Shown here in pieces: positions 63,656 through 64,000 of a stretch of DNA of 64,000 bases (the stretch's first letter is position 1; each line of letters starts with the position of its first letter). The position numbers and the translations under genes are program-made. The stretch covers positions 62,001 to 126,000 of the forward strand of contig NZ_JPGL01000024.1 of assembly GCF_000732615.1 (NCBI RefSeq), read 5' to 3'. The notes under the pieces are model-generated. The model had not been told where the DNA came from. It was given only the letters and a program-made list of their open reading frames with translations, and did not search any database. Source of the stretch: Burkholderia paludis. Lineage in GTDB: Bacteria; Pseudomonadota; Gammaproteobacteria; Burkholderiales; Burkholderiaceae.

Positions 63656-64000
63656 ATGACCTCCTCCTCCAGCACGACGATCGGCAGCAACGGCACGACC
63701 GTGTCCAACCTGCCGACCGACACGATGAATACCAACAACGTGTCGTCGACCAACGGCACGTCGGCGAGCGACCTGCAGGCGACGTTCCTGAAGCTGCTCG
63801 TCACGCAGCTGCAGAACCAGGACCCGACCAGCCCGGTCGACAGCTCGCAGATGACGTCGCAGCTCGCGCAGATCAACACGGTGAGCGGCATCGCGCAGCT
63901 GAACACGTCGCTCACGTCGCTGTCGACGCAGCTCGCGGCCGGCCAGCAGACGCAGGCCGCGATGCTGATCGGCACCAACGTGCTGGCGCCGGGAAGCTCG
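63656..64000 (+). CDS. flgD: Flagellar hook capping protein FlgD, partial (3' end beyond window)
   Basis: The first 115 codons of FlgD, the scaffold cap for hook assembly; the frame is open to the window end with no stop. The Ser/Thr/Asn-rich start precedes the conserved FLKLLVTQLQNQDPTSPVDSSQMTSQLAQINTVSGI, the FlgD hallmark. AAGG lies upstream of ATG 63656. The gene is truncated only by the window edge. Confidence 0.94.
   Translation, partial: MTSSSSTTIGSNGTTVSNLPTDTMNTNNVSSTNGTSASDLQATFLKLLVTQLQNQDPTSPVDSSQMTSQLAQINTVSGIAQLNTSLTSLSTQLAAGQQTQAAMLIGTNVLAPGSS

Overview
The window is GC-rich (roughly two-thirds G+C), strongly GC-biased at third codon positions and densely coding. Gene content and order (metK beside a fliK-J-I-H-G-F / fliE-S-T flagellar block, an flgNMA / flgBCD divergon, a high-potential iron-sulfur protein, a dpp-type peptide ABC operon and pxpBCA) fit a chromosome-1 segment of a Burkholderia species, probably of the B. 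cepacia complex. That assignment comes from recognising the proteins, not from a database search.

Layout. 1-12.3 kb: metK with a long leader and a strong terminator, then scattered metabolic and transport genes (2-oxoglutarate dioxygenase, aldo/keto reductase, EamA exporter, SrkA-like kinase, aldehyde dehydrogenase, GMC oxidoreductase). 12.3-22.5 kb: flagellar basal-body and export genes. fliF-G-H-I-J-K run leftward as one overlapping operon. fliE, fliS-fliT and a second FliK-like/FlhB-C-like pair run rightward. 22.7-36.2 kb: a Fur-box-preceded PepSY gene, XdhC, an orphan tandem-repeat protein in an AT-rich pocket, an amino-acid permease, a soluble histidine kinase/response regulator pair, ferredoxin-NADP reductase, LysE, a nuclease/phosphatase-family pair, nitroreductase, a Lon-like AAA protein, an FAD oxidoreductase and HiPIP. 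36.3-44.8 kb: MHS transporter and dppABCDF followed by a TraB/GumN-family gene. 44.8-46.6 kb: a small accessory pocket with a probable structured RNA, a response-regulator remnant and a possible short-peptide/membrane-protein pair. 46.6-60.1 kb: 5-oxoprolinase pxpBCA with a divergent winged-helix regulator, 5-formyl-THF cyclo-ligase divergent from lytic transglycosylase, NDUFA9-like protein, GST, cca, XRE-cupin regulator divergent from Xaa-Pro aminopeptidase, and a GDSL esterase. 60.3-64 kb: flgN-flgM-flgA leftward and flgB-flgC-flgD rightward; flgD runs off the end.

Working together. The two flagellar blocks supply the MS ring, export ATPase complex, filament and hook-filament chaperones, P-ring chaperone, rod and hook cap. 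Sigma-28-type promoters (TAAA-N15-nCCGnTAn) are visible upstream of fliS and of flgM, as expected for late genes. The peptide ABC operon and 5-oxoprolinase genes point to amino-acid and peptide scavenging.

The most unusual stretches are the accessory pocket at 44.8-46.6 kb, the tandem-repeat orphan at 24.8-25.3 kb, and several candidate cis-regulatory structures (metK leader, GTAAC half-site array, pepP/XRE inverted repeat). No rRNA, tRNA, CRISPR array, insertion sequence or prophage was seen.
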